A stretch of DNA of 64,000 nucleotides. Source: Arctic95D-9 sp035967665. Its GTDB lineage: Bacteria > Verrucomicrobiota > Verrucomicrobiia > Verrucomicrobiales > DEV007. Both the position numbers and the translations under genes were made by a program. The stretch lies in NCBI GenBank assembly GCA_035967665.1, contig JAYWLB010000112.1:167888-231887 (forward strand), given 5' to 3'. The notes below the pieces were generated by a model. That model had not been told where the DNA came from. It did no database searches and was given only the letters and a program-made list of their open reading frames with translations. Below are positions 27,094 through 35,554 of the stretch, one piece after another (the stretch's first letter is position 1; each line of letters starts with the position of its first letter).

Positions 27094-27178
27094 AACCGCT
27101 GATGGGCGCTGATGAGCACTGAAGCCGGGCTAATGGCTCTTGATATCAAGTCGTGCCAATCAGCGAAGATCAGCGGTT
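27094..27178. repeat. Intergenic inverted repeat with 10-bp periodic core
   Basis: AACCGCTGAT (27094-27103) is the exact inverse of ATCAGCGGTT (27169-27178). Inside the left arm the unit CGCTGATG recurs with a period of about 10 (CGCTGATGGG, CGCTGATGAG, CACTGAAG). The right arm mirrors this (AATCAGCGAAGATCAGCGG). It sits between the convergent DUF1501 and oxidoreductase genes, a position typical of REP-like dispersed repeats. Confidence 0.6.
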
Positions 27179-27191
27179 CCTTAGCATTTCT

Positions 27192-28256
27192 TTAGAGATC
27201 CACGGTCCGGCCTTCTTTGAGGGCCTGATCGGCGGCGAGGACAATTTTGAGACTGTTGACGGCGTCGTCCATGTGATCAGAGAGGTCGACGTCGTTCTGA
27301 ATCGCGTTGAGGAGAAACTGCTGCTCGCGGAGGCAGAGCTCATCGTGGTCGGGCTCGTCGGTGAGATCGATTCGTTCGTCCTCTTTGGTAAATTCGTTGT
27401 TCTCATCCTGCTCGGCGTGGTGGAGGAGGAGTGATTCCGTTTTGGTGTGGCTGTCGACGTCGCTCGACATCGATTCGCCGCCGGCCTTGTCAGCGACGAT
27501 GGAGATGGAGCCTTTCGGTCCGACGACATCTTTCACGAAGAAGGCAGTCTCGCTCATCATGGGGCCCCAGCCGGCTTCATACCACCCGACGGAACCGTTT
27601 TCGAAGGTCACCTGAAGCTGGCCGTAGTTATACATCCCTTCATTCAACTCATCGGAGAGGCGGGCACCGATCGCGTTGACTTTGATCGGCTTGGAGCGCG
27701 TCATCTGGCACATCACGTCGACGTAGTGAACGCCGCAGTCGACAATGGGGGACATCGAGTTCATGAGATTGCGATGCACGTCCCACATCCGGCCTTTGCT
27801 TTGCTGGTTGAGGTTCATGCGCATCACGAGGGGATTCCCGAGGGTCTGAGCGATCTCGATGAACTTGATCCATGACGGGTGAACGCGAAGAATGTAGCCG
27901 ATCACGAGCTTGCGGTTCTTTTCGCGGGCGAGATCGACAATGCGTTGCGCGGCCTCGACGGTCGTCGCGAGGGGCTTCTCCATGAAGACATGGGCTCCTG
28001 CCTCGAGGGCTTTTGTGGCGAACTCCTCGTGAGTCTCCGGATAGGTGTTGATCGAGACCACGTCCGGCTTTACTTCGGCGAGAGCGGTGTCGTAGTCGTC
28101 AAAGCCGGCGATTCCCCCGCCGAGTTCTTCAATCAGCGGGGCACGGCTCTTTTCTGATCGCGTCACGATGCCTGCAATTTCAAACCCTTCCAACTGGTGA
28201 TACGCCTTCGCATGCGAGGCTCCCATATTTCCTGCTCCAACGACTAATACTTTCAT
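27192..28256 (-). CDS. Gfo/Idh/MocA family oxidoreductase
   Basis: 354 aa, soluble. Rossmann dinucleotide site MKVLVVGAGNMGASHAKAYH, the family motif MEKPLATTVEAAQRI with the catalytic-pocket Lys, and the C-terminal alpha/beta domain (VDCGVHYVDVMCQM, with the His near the active site). It oxidises or reduces a sugar or cyclitol with NAD(P). The substrate is not indicated. Convergent with the DUF1501 gene, with the inverted repeat between them. Confidence 0.92.
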   Translation of the reverse strand: MKVLVVGAGNMGASHAKAYHQLEGFEIAGIVTRSEKSRAPLIEELGGGIAGFDDYDTALAEVKPDVVSINTYPETHEEFATKALEAGAHVFMEKPLATTVEAAQRIVDLAREKNRKLVIGYILRVHPSWIKFIEIAQTLGNPLVMRMNLNQQSKGRMWDVHRNLMNSMSPIVDCGVHYVDVMCQMTRSKPIKVNAIGARLSDELNEGMYNYGQLQVTFENGSVGWYEAGWGPMMSETAFFVKDVVGPKGSISIVADKAGGESMSSDVDSHTKTESLLLHHAEQDENNEFTKEDERIDLTDEPDHDELCLREQQFLLNAIQNDVDLSDHMDDAVNSLKIVLAADQALKEGRTVDL

Positions 28257-28487
28257 GCGGGGAGTCTATAAATCTGCAGGTGGAATACAAGGGGCGGGAT
28301 CGCCGCGAACGCGACCAATTGCGGATTTTCCCCGTTATCGAAACGTAAGGCAGGGCACACCCGGGGATGGGGGATTCGACACGTCGGAAAGTCTTCACCG
28401 CGGGCTCTGGGTTCCCCATTTTTGGAGGGTTGCCTCCTGTATCCTGAATTTTTAGGAAAAACGATCCATTCCGGGGTGTTTTGCGGC

Positions 28488-28516
28488 TTGACAAATCCTC
28501 ATACGAAAGTTCTGTA
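28488..28516 (+). promoter_or_regulatory. Promoter for the tRNA gene
   Basis: A perfect -35 TTGACA (28488-28493) and a weak -10 TCTGTA (28511-28516) are 17 bases apart, ending 16 bases before the tRNA 5' end. Confidence 0.5.
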
Positions 28517-28532
28517 GCAACCCGTAAAAAAA

Positions 28533-28604
28533 GGCTGGATAGCTCAGGGGTAGAGCAGAGGACTCATAAGCCTAAGGTCGGGAGTTCAAATCTCCCTCCA
28601 GCTA
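28533..28604 (+). tRNA. tRNA with CAU anticodon (Met or Ile2)
   Basis: 72 nt cloverleaf: acceptor GGCTGGA/TCCAGCT, D arm GCTC-AGGGGTA-GAGC, anticodon loop CTCATAA (CAU at 28565-28567), variable AGGTC, T arm GGGAG-TTCAAAT-CTCCC, discriminator A. CCA is not encoded; a T-run follows at 28606. The anticodon stem has only three standard pairs (A28-T42, G29-C41, G30-C40), with G27-A43 and A31-G39 mismatched. The acceptor lacks the initiator-type C1-A72 mismatch, so it is elongator Met or a lysidine-modified Ile2; the sequence does not decide. Confidence 0.88.
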
Positions 28605-28961
28605 CTTTTTTTCGAATCACCACAGGATCGTTCTTACCCGTGCTGATTTCGCCCCCCCGGTCGAATCGGGGATGTATTGCCGGTCTCCATGGCAGGTCCC
28701 GGATCTCAGAGTGTGATAGTCGCTGTGCCGCCGAATCCGGCAGATTTCCGGAAAGGACGCCAATCTGTTTTTCTACATTCACCTGGTGTGGTTCCTCTTG
28801 CGCGAAGTATTAAAGGCCTTGCGGAGGCATTGCCCGGGTGCACGATCAGCGGAATCTCTGAATTGCGGCAATTTTCAATAATTTACAGGTAAATTCAGGA
28901 GCACTTTCGCAAACTTTCAGACCCCATTTTGAAGTTCTTTAAAAATTACCTAAAATACCAG
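28605..28961. other. Intergenic region, no gene seen
   Basis: After the tRNA terminator T-run (28606-28612) I find no credible gene and no further RNA structure until the rpsL promoter at 28962. Confidence 0.4.
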
Positions 28962-28989
28962 TTGCCACCTGAAATACTCCATCTATATT
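28962..28989 (+). promoter_or_regulatory. Probable promoter of the rpsL ribosomal operon
   Basis: TTGCCA (28962-28967) and TATATT (28984-28989) with a 16-base spacer in AT-rich DNA. The predicted transcript start is near 28996, giving a leader of about 110 nt before rpsL. Confidence 0.5.
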
Positions 28990-28995
28990 CCCGCC

Positions 28996-29104
28996 CCCTA
29001 CTCAGCCACGGTTCGCCCAATCTGATGGGGATTTATTCTCCCGGTGGCTCACGAGCCAAAGAGGAGACTCTGAATATCAACTATTTTTACTGACGCATAA
29101 CGTT
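28996..29104 (+). promoter_or_regulatory. Structured leader of rpsL operon
   Basis: The leader contains GCCAC...GTGGC (about 29012-29053) and a tight GGCTC-AC-GAGCC hairpin immediately after, then GAGGAGACTC. This could be an autoregulatory site for a ribosomal protein, but no known leader motif is recognised. No Shine-Dalgarno sequence precedes the rpsL ATG. Confidence 0.3.
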
Positions 29105-29479
29105 ATGCCTACTACCAACCAACTCGTTCGCAAAGGAAGAAAGGACAAGGTCGTAAAGTCCAAGTCTCCTGCTCTGGATGAATGCCCGCAACGCCGGGGC
29201 GTTTGTCTCCAGGTTTATACGCGAACACCTAAGAAGCCGAACTCAGCGCTTCGTAAGGTTGCTAAAGTAAGATTGACGAATGGTCAGGAAGTCATCGCCT
29301 ACATCGGTGGTGAAGGTCACAACCTCCAGGAGCACTCGATTGTTCTGGTTCGCGGTGGCCGGGTGAAAGATTTACCAGGTGTTCGCTACCACGTTGTTCG
29401 TGGTGCGCTTGATACCCTGGGTGTCGACGGTCGTAAACAAGCACGCTCGAAATACGGAGCAAAACGACCGAAGGGGTGA
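29105..29479 (+). CDS. rpsL: 30S ribosomal protein S12
   Basis: 124 aa, normal length. PTTNQLVRKGRK opening, the decoding-site loop KKPNSALRKVAKVRLTNG and VRGGRVKDLPGVRYHVVRG are all intact, with the Lys residues associated with streptomycin sensitivity in place. First gene of the ribosomal cluster, followed by rpsG. It contacts the A site of the 30S subunit. Confidence 0.98.
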   Translation: MPTTNQLVRKGRKDKVVKSKSPALDECPQRRGVCLQVYTRTPKKPNSALRKVAKVRLTNGQEVIAYIGGEGHNLQEHSIVLVRGGRVKDLPGVRYHVVRGALDTLGVDGRKQARSKYGAKRPKG

Positions 29480-29557
29480 TGACCGGGGTCGCGTTTTTGC
29501 GATCCTGATTATCTCTCCGGCGATACGAATGTTTTAGTAACTGACTGAAATAATCCT

Positions 29558-30031
29558 ATGTCCCGAAGAAAAAGAGTTTATAGCAAGCCTGAGCGACGTG
29601 ATGCCCGTTACGACAGTCCTGTCGTAGCAAAGCTGGTATCAAAGGTAATGCATCAGGGCAAACGAGCCCTCGCTGAGCGTATCGTCTACGCCGCGATTGA
29701 TCGTGCGAATGAAAGTGTTGAGTCGGTTGATCCGGTTGAAGTGCTTAATCGTGCGGTTGAAAATGCAAAGCCACGTGTTGAGGTGAAAAGCCGCCGTGTT
29801 GGTGGAGCGACTTATCAGGTGCCACTCGAGGTTTCTCTCGATCGCCAGGAGTCACTCGCAATGCGCTGGATCGTTAACTGTGCCCGCTCCAAGCGTGGTA
29901 CTCCAATGCACATCGCGTTGGCTAACGAAATCAAAGACGCGAGCACTAATCAGGGTGTTGTCATTCGTAAGCGTGACGAAACTCATAAGATGGCTCAGGC
30001 AAACCGCGCGTTTGCTCACTTCCGCTGGTAG
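29558..30031 (+). CDS. rpsG: 30S ribosomal protein S7
   Basis: 157 aa, full length. MSRRKRVYSKPERRDARYDS opening, VSKVMHQGKRALAERIVYAA helix, and RRVGGATYQVPLEV, the 16S-binding beta hairpin. S7 nucleates assembly of the 30S head and in other bacteria represses its own operon. It lies 78 bases after rpsL. Confidence 0.98.
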   Translation: MSRRKRVYSKPERRDARYDSPVVAKLVSKVMHQGKRALAERIVYAAIDRANESVESVDPVEVLNRAVENAKPRVEVKSRRVGGATYQVPLEVSLDRQESLAMRWIVNCARSKRGTPMHIALANEIKDASTNQGVVIRKRDETHKMAQANRAFAHFRW

Positions 30032-30132
30032 TCTCGAAGTCCGATATTTTATCGTCTTCATACTGTCCTGACTTCCCGACCCTACCTGTACCGGTGTCTG
30101 CAATCTTACAGACTTTGTCTCCTCCTGCCTCA

Positions 30133-32277
30133 ATGAGTGATAGCCTCAATTCACCTGATCGCGCGTTTCCGCTTGAGCGGACTCGTAACATTGGGATTGC
30201 GGCTCACATTGATGCGGGTAAGACGACATTGACCGAGCGAATCCTGTTCTACACGGGCATGATTCATAAGATCGGTGAGGTTCACGATGGTCAGGCGACG
30301 ACGGACTGGATGGAGCAGGAGCGTGCTCGCGGTATAACAATTACTTCCGCGGCGGTTACCTGTGAATGGGTTCAGCGTGATGAAGAGGGTATTCATAAGT
30401 CATTCGTAGGCGAAAAGCAGCGGGTGAATATTATCGATACTCCCGGTCACGTTGACTTTACTGCCGAGGTTGAGCGCTCCTTGAGAGTTCTCGACGGTGT
30501 GGTGGTTGTTTTCTGCGGCGTGGCCGGAGTTCAGCCTCAGTCGGAGACGGTTTGGCGTCAGGCTGATAAGTATCACGTTCCGCGTATCATCTTTGTGAAC
30601 AAGATGGACCGGGTCGGGGCGAATTTCGCCTCAGTGGTTGAAGATGTTCATGAGAAGCTCGGGGCGAACGCGCATCCGGTTCTCGTTCCGATCGGATCTG
30701 AAGATGATCTTCAGGGTCAGATCGATGTTATTAATAAGCGTGCCGTTATCTATTCGGATGACGATTTGATCGGCTCGACTTATTCCCTCGCTGATCTCAC
30801 TGATGAGCAGCGTGCCATCGCGGATTCCGCTTATGAGTCGCTTCTTGAGGCGCTTGTCGATGCGGATGAGGAGATTGGTCTTAAGTTTCTTGATGAAGAG
30901 GAGATCACGGCGGAAGACGTGAAGCTTGCTCTTCGACGCGCCACAGTAGCGAACAAGATTGTTCCGGTTGTGGGTGGTTCTGCTTTTAAGAACAAGGGTG
31001 TTCAGTATCTTCTGGATGCCATTGTTGATTATCTTCCAAGTCCGATCGAGGTCATTCCGGCCGAGGGGACGAAGGTGGATGACGAATCAGCTCTAGTGAC
31101 GGCGCCGGCTGATGATAATGCCAGCTTTTGCGCTCTGGCCTTCAAGCTTTGGTCTGACAAATATGTCGGGAAGCTCGTTTTTATCCGGGTTTATTCAGGC
31201 GCGGTTTCCAAAGGTGATCAGATTTGGAATTCACGCACGGGACGCAAAGAGCGTGTTGGTCGCCTTATTCAGATTCAGTCGGATGATCATAAGGATATTG
31301 AAACCTGTTATGCGGGTGATATTGCTGCGATCGTCGGTTTGAAGTTTGCCCGCACCGGTGACACGCTTCATCACAAAGATTTCGATATCATGCTGGAGCC
31401 CCCGGCGTTTCCGGATCCGGTTATCTCCATGGCTGTTGAGCCAAAGACGACTGCTGATTCAGATAAGCTTGCGGAAGGGCTTGCCCGTCTTGCTGAAGAG
31501 GATCCCACTTTCGTTGTTTCGACGGATGAGGAAACCGGTCAGACAATTATTGCGGGAATGGGTGAGCTTCACCTTGAGATTATTGCCTCCCGTCTTGAGG
31601 CCGAGTTTGCGGTTCGAACCAATGCCGGTAAGCCGCAGATCGCCTATCGCGAAGCTATTTCGACCGGTGCGACCGGTGACTATAAGCTCGTGAAGCAGAC
31701 TGGCGGAAAAGGTCAGTATGCGCATGTGACTTTGAAGGTTTCCCCCAATCCTCGTGGTAAGGGTTTTACCTATAATAACCGAATTGTTGGTGGTGAGATT
31801 CCGAAGGATTTCCACAACGCGTGTGAGACAGGAATTCGTGAGTCCCTTAGTAGTGGAACGATCCTGGGTTACCCGGTTGTCGATGTTCACGTCGATCTTG
31901 TTGGTGGTTCGAGCCATGATGTGGACTCGAATGAGCAGGCGTTTAAGATCGCTTCCATTCTCGCGATGAGAGAAGCGATTACTTCTGCAGATCCGAAGTT
32001 GCTTGAACCGGTAATGCGGGTTAGTGTCGACGTCCCTGACGAATATCAGGGCGACATCATCGGGGATCTGAACCGTCGTCGCGGGCGAATCTCTGAGGTG
32101 GATTCCCGCAACGGGCTCAGCCAGTTGAAGGCAGAGGTGCCGATGGCGGAGATGTTTGGTTACGCGACGGATATGCGCAGTCTTTCTAAAGGACGGGCGA
32201 GTTTCTCGATGGAGCCACTTCAGTTTGAGGAAGTGCCAGGAGCGATCCTGACTAAATTGACTGAGCATTATATATAA
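30133..32277 (+). CDS. fusA: Elongation factor G
   Basis: 714 aa from the ATG at 30133; a GTG at 30094 would add 13 residues and neither has a ribosome site. GTP-binding motifs: AHIDAGKTTLTERIL (P loop), RGITITSAA (switch I), DTPGHVDFT and NKMDR; domain IV and V follow (YVGKLVFIRVYSG, LEPVMRVSVDVPDEYQGDI). It drives translocation on the ribosome. There is no tuf gene after it; rpsJ follows directly. Confidence 0.97.
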   Translation: MSDSLNSPDRAFPLERTRNIGIAAHIDAGKTTLTERILFYTGMIHKIGEVHDGQATTDWMEQERARGITITSAAVTCEWVQRDEEGIHKSFVGEKQRVNIIDTPGHVDFTAEVERSLRVLDGVVVVFCGVAGVQPQSETVWRQADKYHVPRIIFVNKMDRVGANFASVVEDVHEKLGANAHPVLVPIGSEDDLQGQIDVINKRAVIYSDDDLIGSTYSLADLTDEQRAIADSAYESLLEALVDADEEIGLKFLDEEEITAEDVKLALRRATVANKIVPVVGGSAFKNKGVQYLLDAIVDYLPSPIEVIPAEGTKVDDESALVTAPADDNASFCALAFKLWSDKYVGKLVFIRVYSGAVSKGDQIWNSRTGRKERVGRLIQIQSDDHKDIETCYAGDIAAIVGLKFARTGDTLHHKDFDIMLEPPAFPDPVISMAVEPKTTADSDKLAEGLARLAEEDPTFVVSTDEETGQTIIAGMGELHLEIIASRLEAEFAVRTNAGKPQIAYREAISTGATGDYKLVKQTGGKGQYAHVTLKVSPNPRGKGFTYNNRIVGGEIPKDFHNACETGIRESLSSGTILGYPVVDVHVDLVGGSSHDVDSNEQAFKIASILAMREAITSADPKLLEPVMRVSVDVPDEYQGDIIGDLNRRRGRISEVDSRNGLSQLKAEVPMAEMFGYATDMRSLSKGRASFSMEPLQFEEVPGAILTKLTEHYI

Positions 32278-32339
32278 GCGCAAAGAGTGCGTCGCGTTAA
32301 GCGAACTGAATTGATTTAATTTTTAACGGAAAAACTGAA

Positions 32340-32648
32340 ATGCAGGGACAAAGTATTAGAATTCGGCTTCGGGCATATGATTCCCGTCTTCTTGATAAAT
32401 CGACGGCGGATATCGTTGAGACAGCTAAGCGCACAGGTGCAAGGGTCTCAGGACCGATTCCTCTTCCAACTCGTATTGAGAAGTTCAGTGTCAATGCATC
32501 ACCTCACGTGAATAAGAAATCGGCTGAGCAGTTCGAAATTCGGACTCACAAGCGTCTTCTTGATATCGTTGAGCCTACCGCTCGCACGGTTGATGAGTTG
32601 AAGAAATTGAATCTTCCTGCCGGCGTGGATATCACGATTAAGATCTAG
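32340..32648 (+). CDS. rpsJ: 30S ribosomal protein S10
   Basis: 102 aa, full length: IRIRLRAYDSRLLDKSTADI, then VSGPIPLPTRIEKFSVNASP with the long 16S-interacting loop, and the ending LPAGVDITIKI. Begins the S10-type gene order. The upstream GGAAAA may serve as ribosome site. S10 also acts with NusB in antitermination. Confidence 0.98.
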   Translation: MQGQSIRIRLRAYDSRLLDKSTADIVETAKRTGARVSGPIPLPTRIEKFSVNASPHVNKKSAEQFEIRTHKRLLDIVEPTARTVDELKKLNLPAGVDITIKI

Positions 32649-32689
32649 TCTGGCGTAAACCCTCTAAAATTTAAACAAGGACGACTGCA

Positions 32690-33376
32690 ATGAGCATCGG
32701 AATAATTGGAAAAAAAGTGGGGATGACACGCATCTTCGATGAGGACGGCGTATCAATCGCTGTCACTGTTATCGACGTGAGCGACAATGTCTTTCTCCAG
32801 AAGAAAACCCAGGAAAAGGACGGCTATTCAGCGGTTCAGGTTGGTTACGACGAGCAGAAAGAGTCTCGTCTTAACAAAGCTGAGCTCGGCCATGTCAAAG
32901 CTACGGGTGGAGCAGCCAAGAAGAAGGTTCTTGAGTTCCGCGTTGAGAGTGATGATCAGCTTCCTGAGGTGGATCACCCCGGAATTGATTTGTTCGATGA
33001 AGGTCAGTGGATCGACGTGATCGGCACAAGTAAAGGTAAAGGTTTTCAGGGCGTTGTTAAGCGTTATCACTTTGCCGGTCAGCCTATGTCACACGGTCAC
33101 ATGATGCACCGTCGTCCTGGTGGTGTCGGTGCGGGAACGGATCCGGGTCGTATCTGGAAGAATAAAGAGATGCCCGGTCGTCACGGAAACTACCGTAAGA
33201 CGATCCAGAATCTGAAGATCGTGAGAAAGCGCACTGAAGACAATGTTCTTCTCGTGAGTGGATCAGTTCCGGGTGCCAAAGGCGGTTACATCGTAATTCG
33301 TCCGGCTCTCAAGAAGGAGGGTCCTGTTCGGGATCTTAAGGCAAAAGACGCACCTGCAGAGAACGCTGAAAGCTAG
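32690..33376 (+). CDS. rplC: 50S ribosomal protein L3
   Basis: 228 aa. IIGKKVGMTRIFDEDGVSIAV opening and the peptidyl-transferase-centre loop HRRPGGVGAGTDPGRIWKN with GRHGN are present. A charged C-terminal tail of about 20 residues (KKEGPVRDLKAKDAPAENAES) extends beyond the usual end. AGGA precedes the ATG by 8 bases. Confidence 0.97.
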   Translation: MSIGIIGKKVGMTRIFDEDGVSIAVTVIDVSDNVFLQKKTQEKDGYSAVQVGYDEQKESRLNKAELGHVKATGGAAKKKVLEFRVESDDQLPEVDHPGIDLFDEGQWIDVIGTSKGKGFQGVVKRYHFAGQPMSHGHMMHRRPGGVGAGTDPGRIWKNKEMPGRHGNYRKTIQNLKIVRKRTEDNVLLVSGSVPGAKGGYIVIRPALKKEGPVRDLKAKDAPAENAES

Positions 33377-33430
33377 GAAGCAAAGCGTGATTGAATAGAG
33401 CAGCATAATAATCAGTAAAGAATTACAGAG

Positions 33431-34048
33431 ATGGCAGCAAAAACTTTAGATCTTGCAGGCGCAAAGAGCGCGAACATTGAGGTTGTTGAGGACGCAGCGC
33501 GCGGTCGTCAGGCAGTTCACGATGTGGTGGTGGCGATGCAAGCCAACCGACGCAGCGGAACGGCCCACACGAAAACGCGTGGTGAAGTCGCAGCAACCGG
33601 CAAGAAGCCTTATCGTCAGAAGGGGACCGGTAACGCCCGTCGCGGCGGTAACGCTTCTCCTATCACCCGCGGTGGTGGTGTCGCATTTGGTCCCCGCAAC
33701 CGGGATTATTCGAAGAAAGTGAACAAAGGCACGAAGCGCCTCGCTTTTTCCAAGGCGCTCACTGAGCGTATTAACGAAGGCGACGTGGCTACGCTCTCCA
33801 GCTTTGCCGTTTCAGACGGGAAGACGAAATCATTCGCCGGTGAGGTGAAGAGCCTCGCGGCTGATGCCAAGCGCGTCCTCATCATCGGTGCTGACTTCAC
33901 TGATGAAACGAAGCGCGCCGGTCGTAATTTTCAGTCGGCTCTTTTGATCTCGGCTAACGAAGTCAACACTGAGCAGCTTCTCCATTACACGAAAATTTTC
34001 GTGGTAGAGGACGCTCTCGAGATTCTCGCAGCACGCACATCTAAATAA
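33431..34048 (+). CDS. rplD: 50S ribosomal protein L4
   Basis: 205 aa. The exit-tunnel loop is recognisable (RSGTAHTKTRGEVAATGKKP, then QKGTGNARRGGNASPITRGG with AFGPRNRDY). The globular part ends with LHYTKIFVVEDALEILAAR. L4 is the usual autoregulator of S10 operons. Confidence 0.97.
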   Translation: MAAKTLDLAGAKSANIEVVEDAARGRQAVHDVVVAMQANRRSGTAHTKTRGEVAATGKKPYRQKGTGNARRGGNASPITRGGGVAFGPRNRDYSKKVNKGTKRLAFSKALTERINEGDVATLSSFAVSDGKTKSFAGEVKSLAADAKRVLIIGADFTDETKRAGRNFQSALLISANEVNTEQLLHYTKIFVVEDALEILAARTSK

Positions 34049-34068
34049 TTCAAAGACGCTCCAGAACG

Positions 34069-34353
34069 ATGAAAGATATTTTCCAGGTCATTGATACCAT
34101 TCAGCTGAGCGAGAAGGCGACGCTGTTGACGGAGACGAACAACGAGTACGTCTTCAAAGTAAATCCAAAAGCTAATAAGCTCGAGATCCGCGAGGCGGTT
34201 GAGAAGCTTTTCGGCAAAAAAGTTGCCAGTGTTCGCACTGCTAACTATCAGGGCAAAAAGAAGCGCGAGCGTCGTGCAGATTTCGGCCGCACAAAAAGTT
34301 GGAAGAAAGCTTTCGTTAAGCTTGCTGACGGCGAAACCATTGAACTTGTTTAA
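34069..34353 (+). CDS. rplW: 50S ribosomal protein L23
   Basis: 94 aa. LSEKATLLTETNNEYVFKVN, then ANKLEIREAVEKLFGKKVAS and the basic extended loop GKKKRERRADFGRTKSWKKA. It sits at the tunnel exit and docks SRP and trigger factor. It follows rplD by 20 bases. Confidence 0.97.
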   Translation: MKDIFQVIDTIQLSEKATLLTETNNEYVFKVNPKANKLEIREAVEKLFGKKVASVRTANYQGKKKRERRADFGRTKSWKKAFVKLADGETIELV

Positions 34354-34372
34354 CCACAAACGCTAAAAGAGC

Positions 34373-35224
34373 ATGGGTTTAAAAACTTACAGACCAATTA
34401 CGCCGTCGAACCGGTACAAGCAGCATCCTGATTTCGCTGAGATCACGACTTCGAAGCCTGAAAAGAGTCTTCTTCGTCCGCTCAAGAGATCCGGAGGCCG
34501 TAACAACCAGGGTCGCATCACTTGTCGTCACCGCGGAGGCGGACACAAGCGTCAGTATCGTCTCATTGACTTCAAGCGGAATCGTCGTGACGAACTCGCG
34601 AAGGTTCTTTCGATCGAGTATGATCCAAACCGCACTGCCCGTATCGCTTTGATCGAGTATCCGGATAATCAGCGTTCCTACATCCTTGCTCCGCGTGGGC
34701 TCGAAGTTGGTGCGACGGTTTCCGCCGGCGAGAATGCAGCGATCACTCCCGGTTGTGCGCTCCCTCTTTCAGCGATCCCAACCGGAACCACGATTCACAA
34801 TGTTGAGCTGAAGCCCGGCAAAGGTGGTCAGGTTGCACGAAGCGCTGGACAGAGTTGTATGCTTTCCAACCGCGAAGGTGATTACGCTCTCGTGAAGATG
34901 CCTTCAGGTGAGATTCGCAAGATTCACACGAAGTGTTACGCAACTGTCGGTATCGTGGGTAACCACGAGCACGAGCAGGTTGTCAGCGCTAAAGCGGGTC
35001 GTACTCGCTGGCAGGGGATTCGTCCTACTGTTCGCGGTATGTGTATGAACCCTGTTGATCACCCGAATGGTGGTGGTGAGGGTAAATCAAAATCAGGTGG
35101 TGGTCGCCAGCACCTGAAGAGTCCCTGGGGTCACACCAAGGGTCAGCGCACTCGCCAGAAGTATAAAGGCAGCGACAAGTTCATTATCGAGCGTCGTAAG
35201 GCCAGCAAGAAACGCAGCCGTTAA
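34373..35224 (+). CDS. rplB: 50S ribosomal protein L2
   Basis: 283 aa, slightly longer than usual. The RNA-binding core is RNNQGRITCRHRGGGHKRQY, and the conserved C-terminal VRGMCMNPVDHPNGGGEGK contains the His needed near the peptidyl transferase centre. It is followed by the basic tail KSPWGHTKGQRTRQKYKGSD. Confidence 0.98.
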   Translation: MGLKTYRPITPSNRYKQHPDFAEITTSKPEKSLLRPLKRSGGRNNQGRITCRHRGGGHKRQYRLIDFKRNRRDELAKVLSIEYDPNRTARIALIEYPDNQRSYILAPRGLEVGATVSAGENAAITPGCALPLSAIPTGTTIHNVELKPGKGGQVARSAGQSCMLSNREGDYALVKMPSGEIRKIHTKCYATVGIVGNHEHEQVVSAKAGRTRWQGIRPTVRGMCMNPVDHPNGGGEGKSKSGGGRQHLKSPWGHTKGQRTRQKYKGSDKFIIERRKASKKRSR

Positions 35225-35249
35225 TTTTTAAACTGTTACCTATTATTAT

Positions 35250-35525
35250 ATGAGTCGTTCACTCAAAAAAGGCCCGTTCGTCGACAGCAAGCTTCTCGAT
35301 AAGATTGATGCGATGAATGAGACTGGTCAAAAGCGCCCGATCAAAACCTGGTCACGTCGTTCCATGATCACACCGGATTTCGTAGGTCATACTTTCCTCG
35401 TTCATAACGGGAAAGAATTCACTTCGGTTTTCGTGACGGAGAACATGGTCGGACACAAGCTCGGCGAGTTTTCCCCTACCCGTAAGTTCGGTGGTCACGG
35501 TGGTCACAATCCTAAGATTAAATAA
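35250..35525 (+). CDS. rpsS: 30S ribosomal protein S19
   Basis: 91 aa, normal. SRSLKKGPFVDSKLLDKID, KTWSRRSMITPDFVGHTFLV and the ending GHKLGEFSPTRKFGGHGGHN are all family hallmarks. Unusually it is followed by an exported coiled-coil protein gene instead of rplV. Confidence 0.98.
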   Translation: MSRSLKKGPFVDSKLLDKIDAMNETGQKRPIKTWSRRSMITPDFVGHTFLVHNGKEFTSVFVTENMVGHKLGEFSPTRKFGGHGGHNPKIK

Positions 35526-35554
35526 TTAAGCAGCGTTAACGCGATCTATTTTTC

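Noticed and set aside
28263..28487. Small gene or riboswitch upstream of the tRNA
   Set aside because: Open frames here are short, lack ribosome sites and overlap nothing conserved; no known aptamer motif was recognised.
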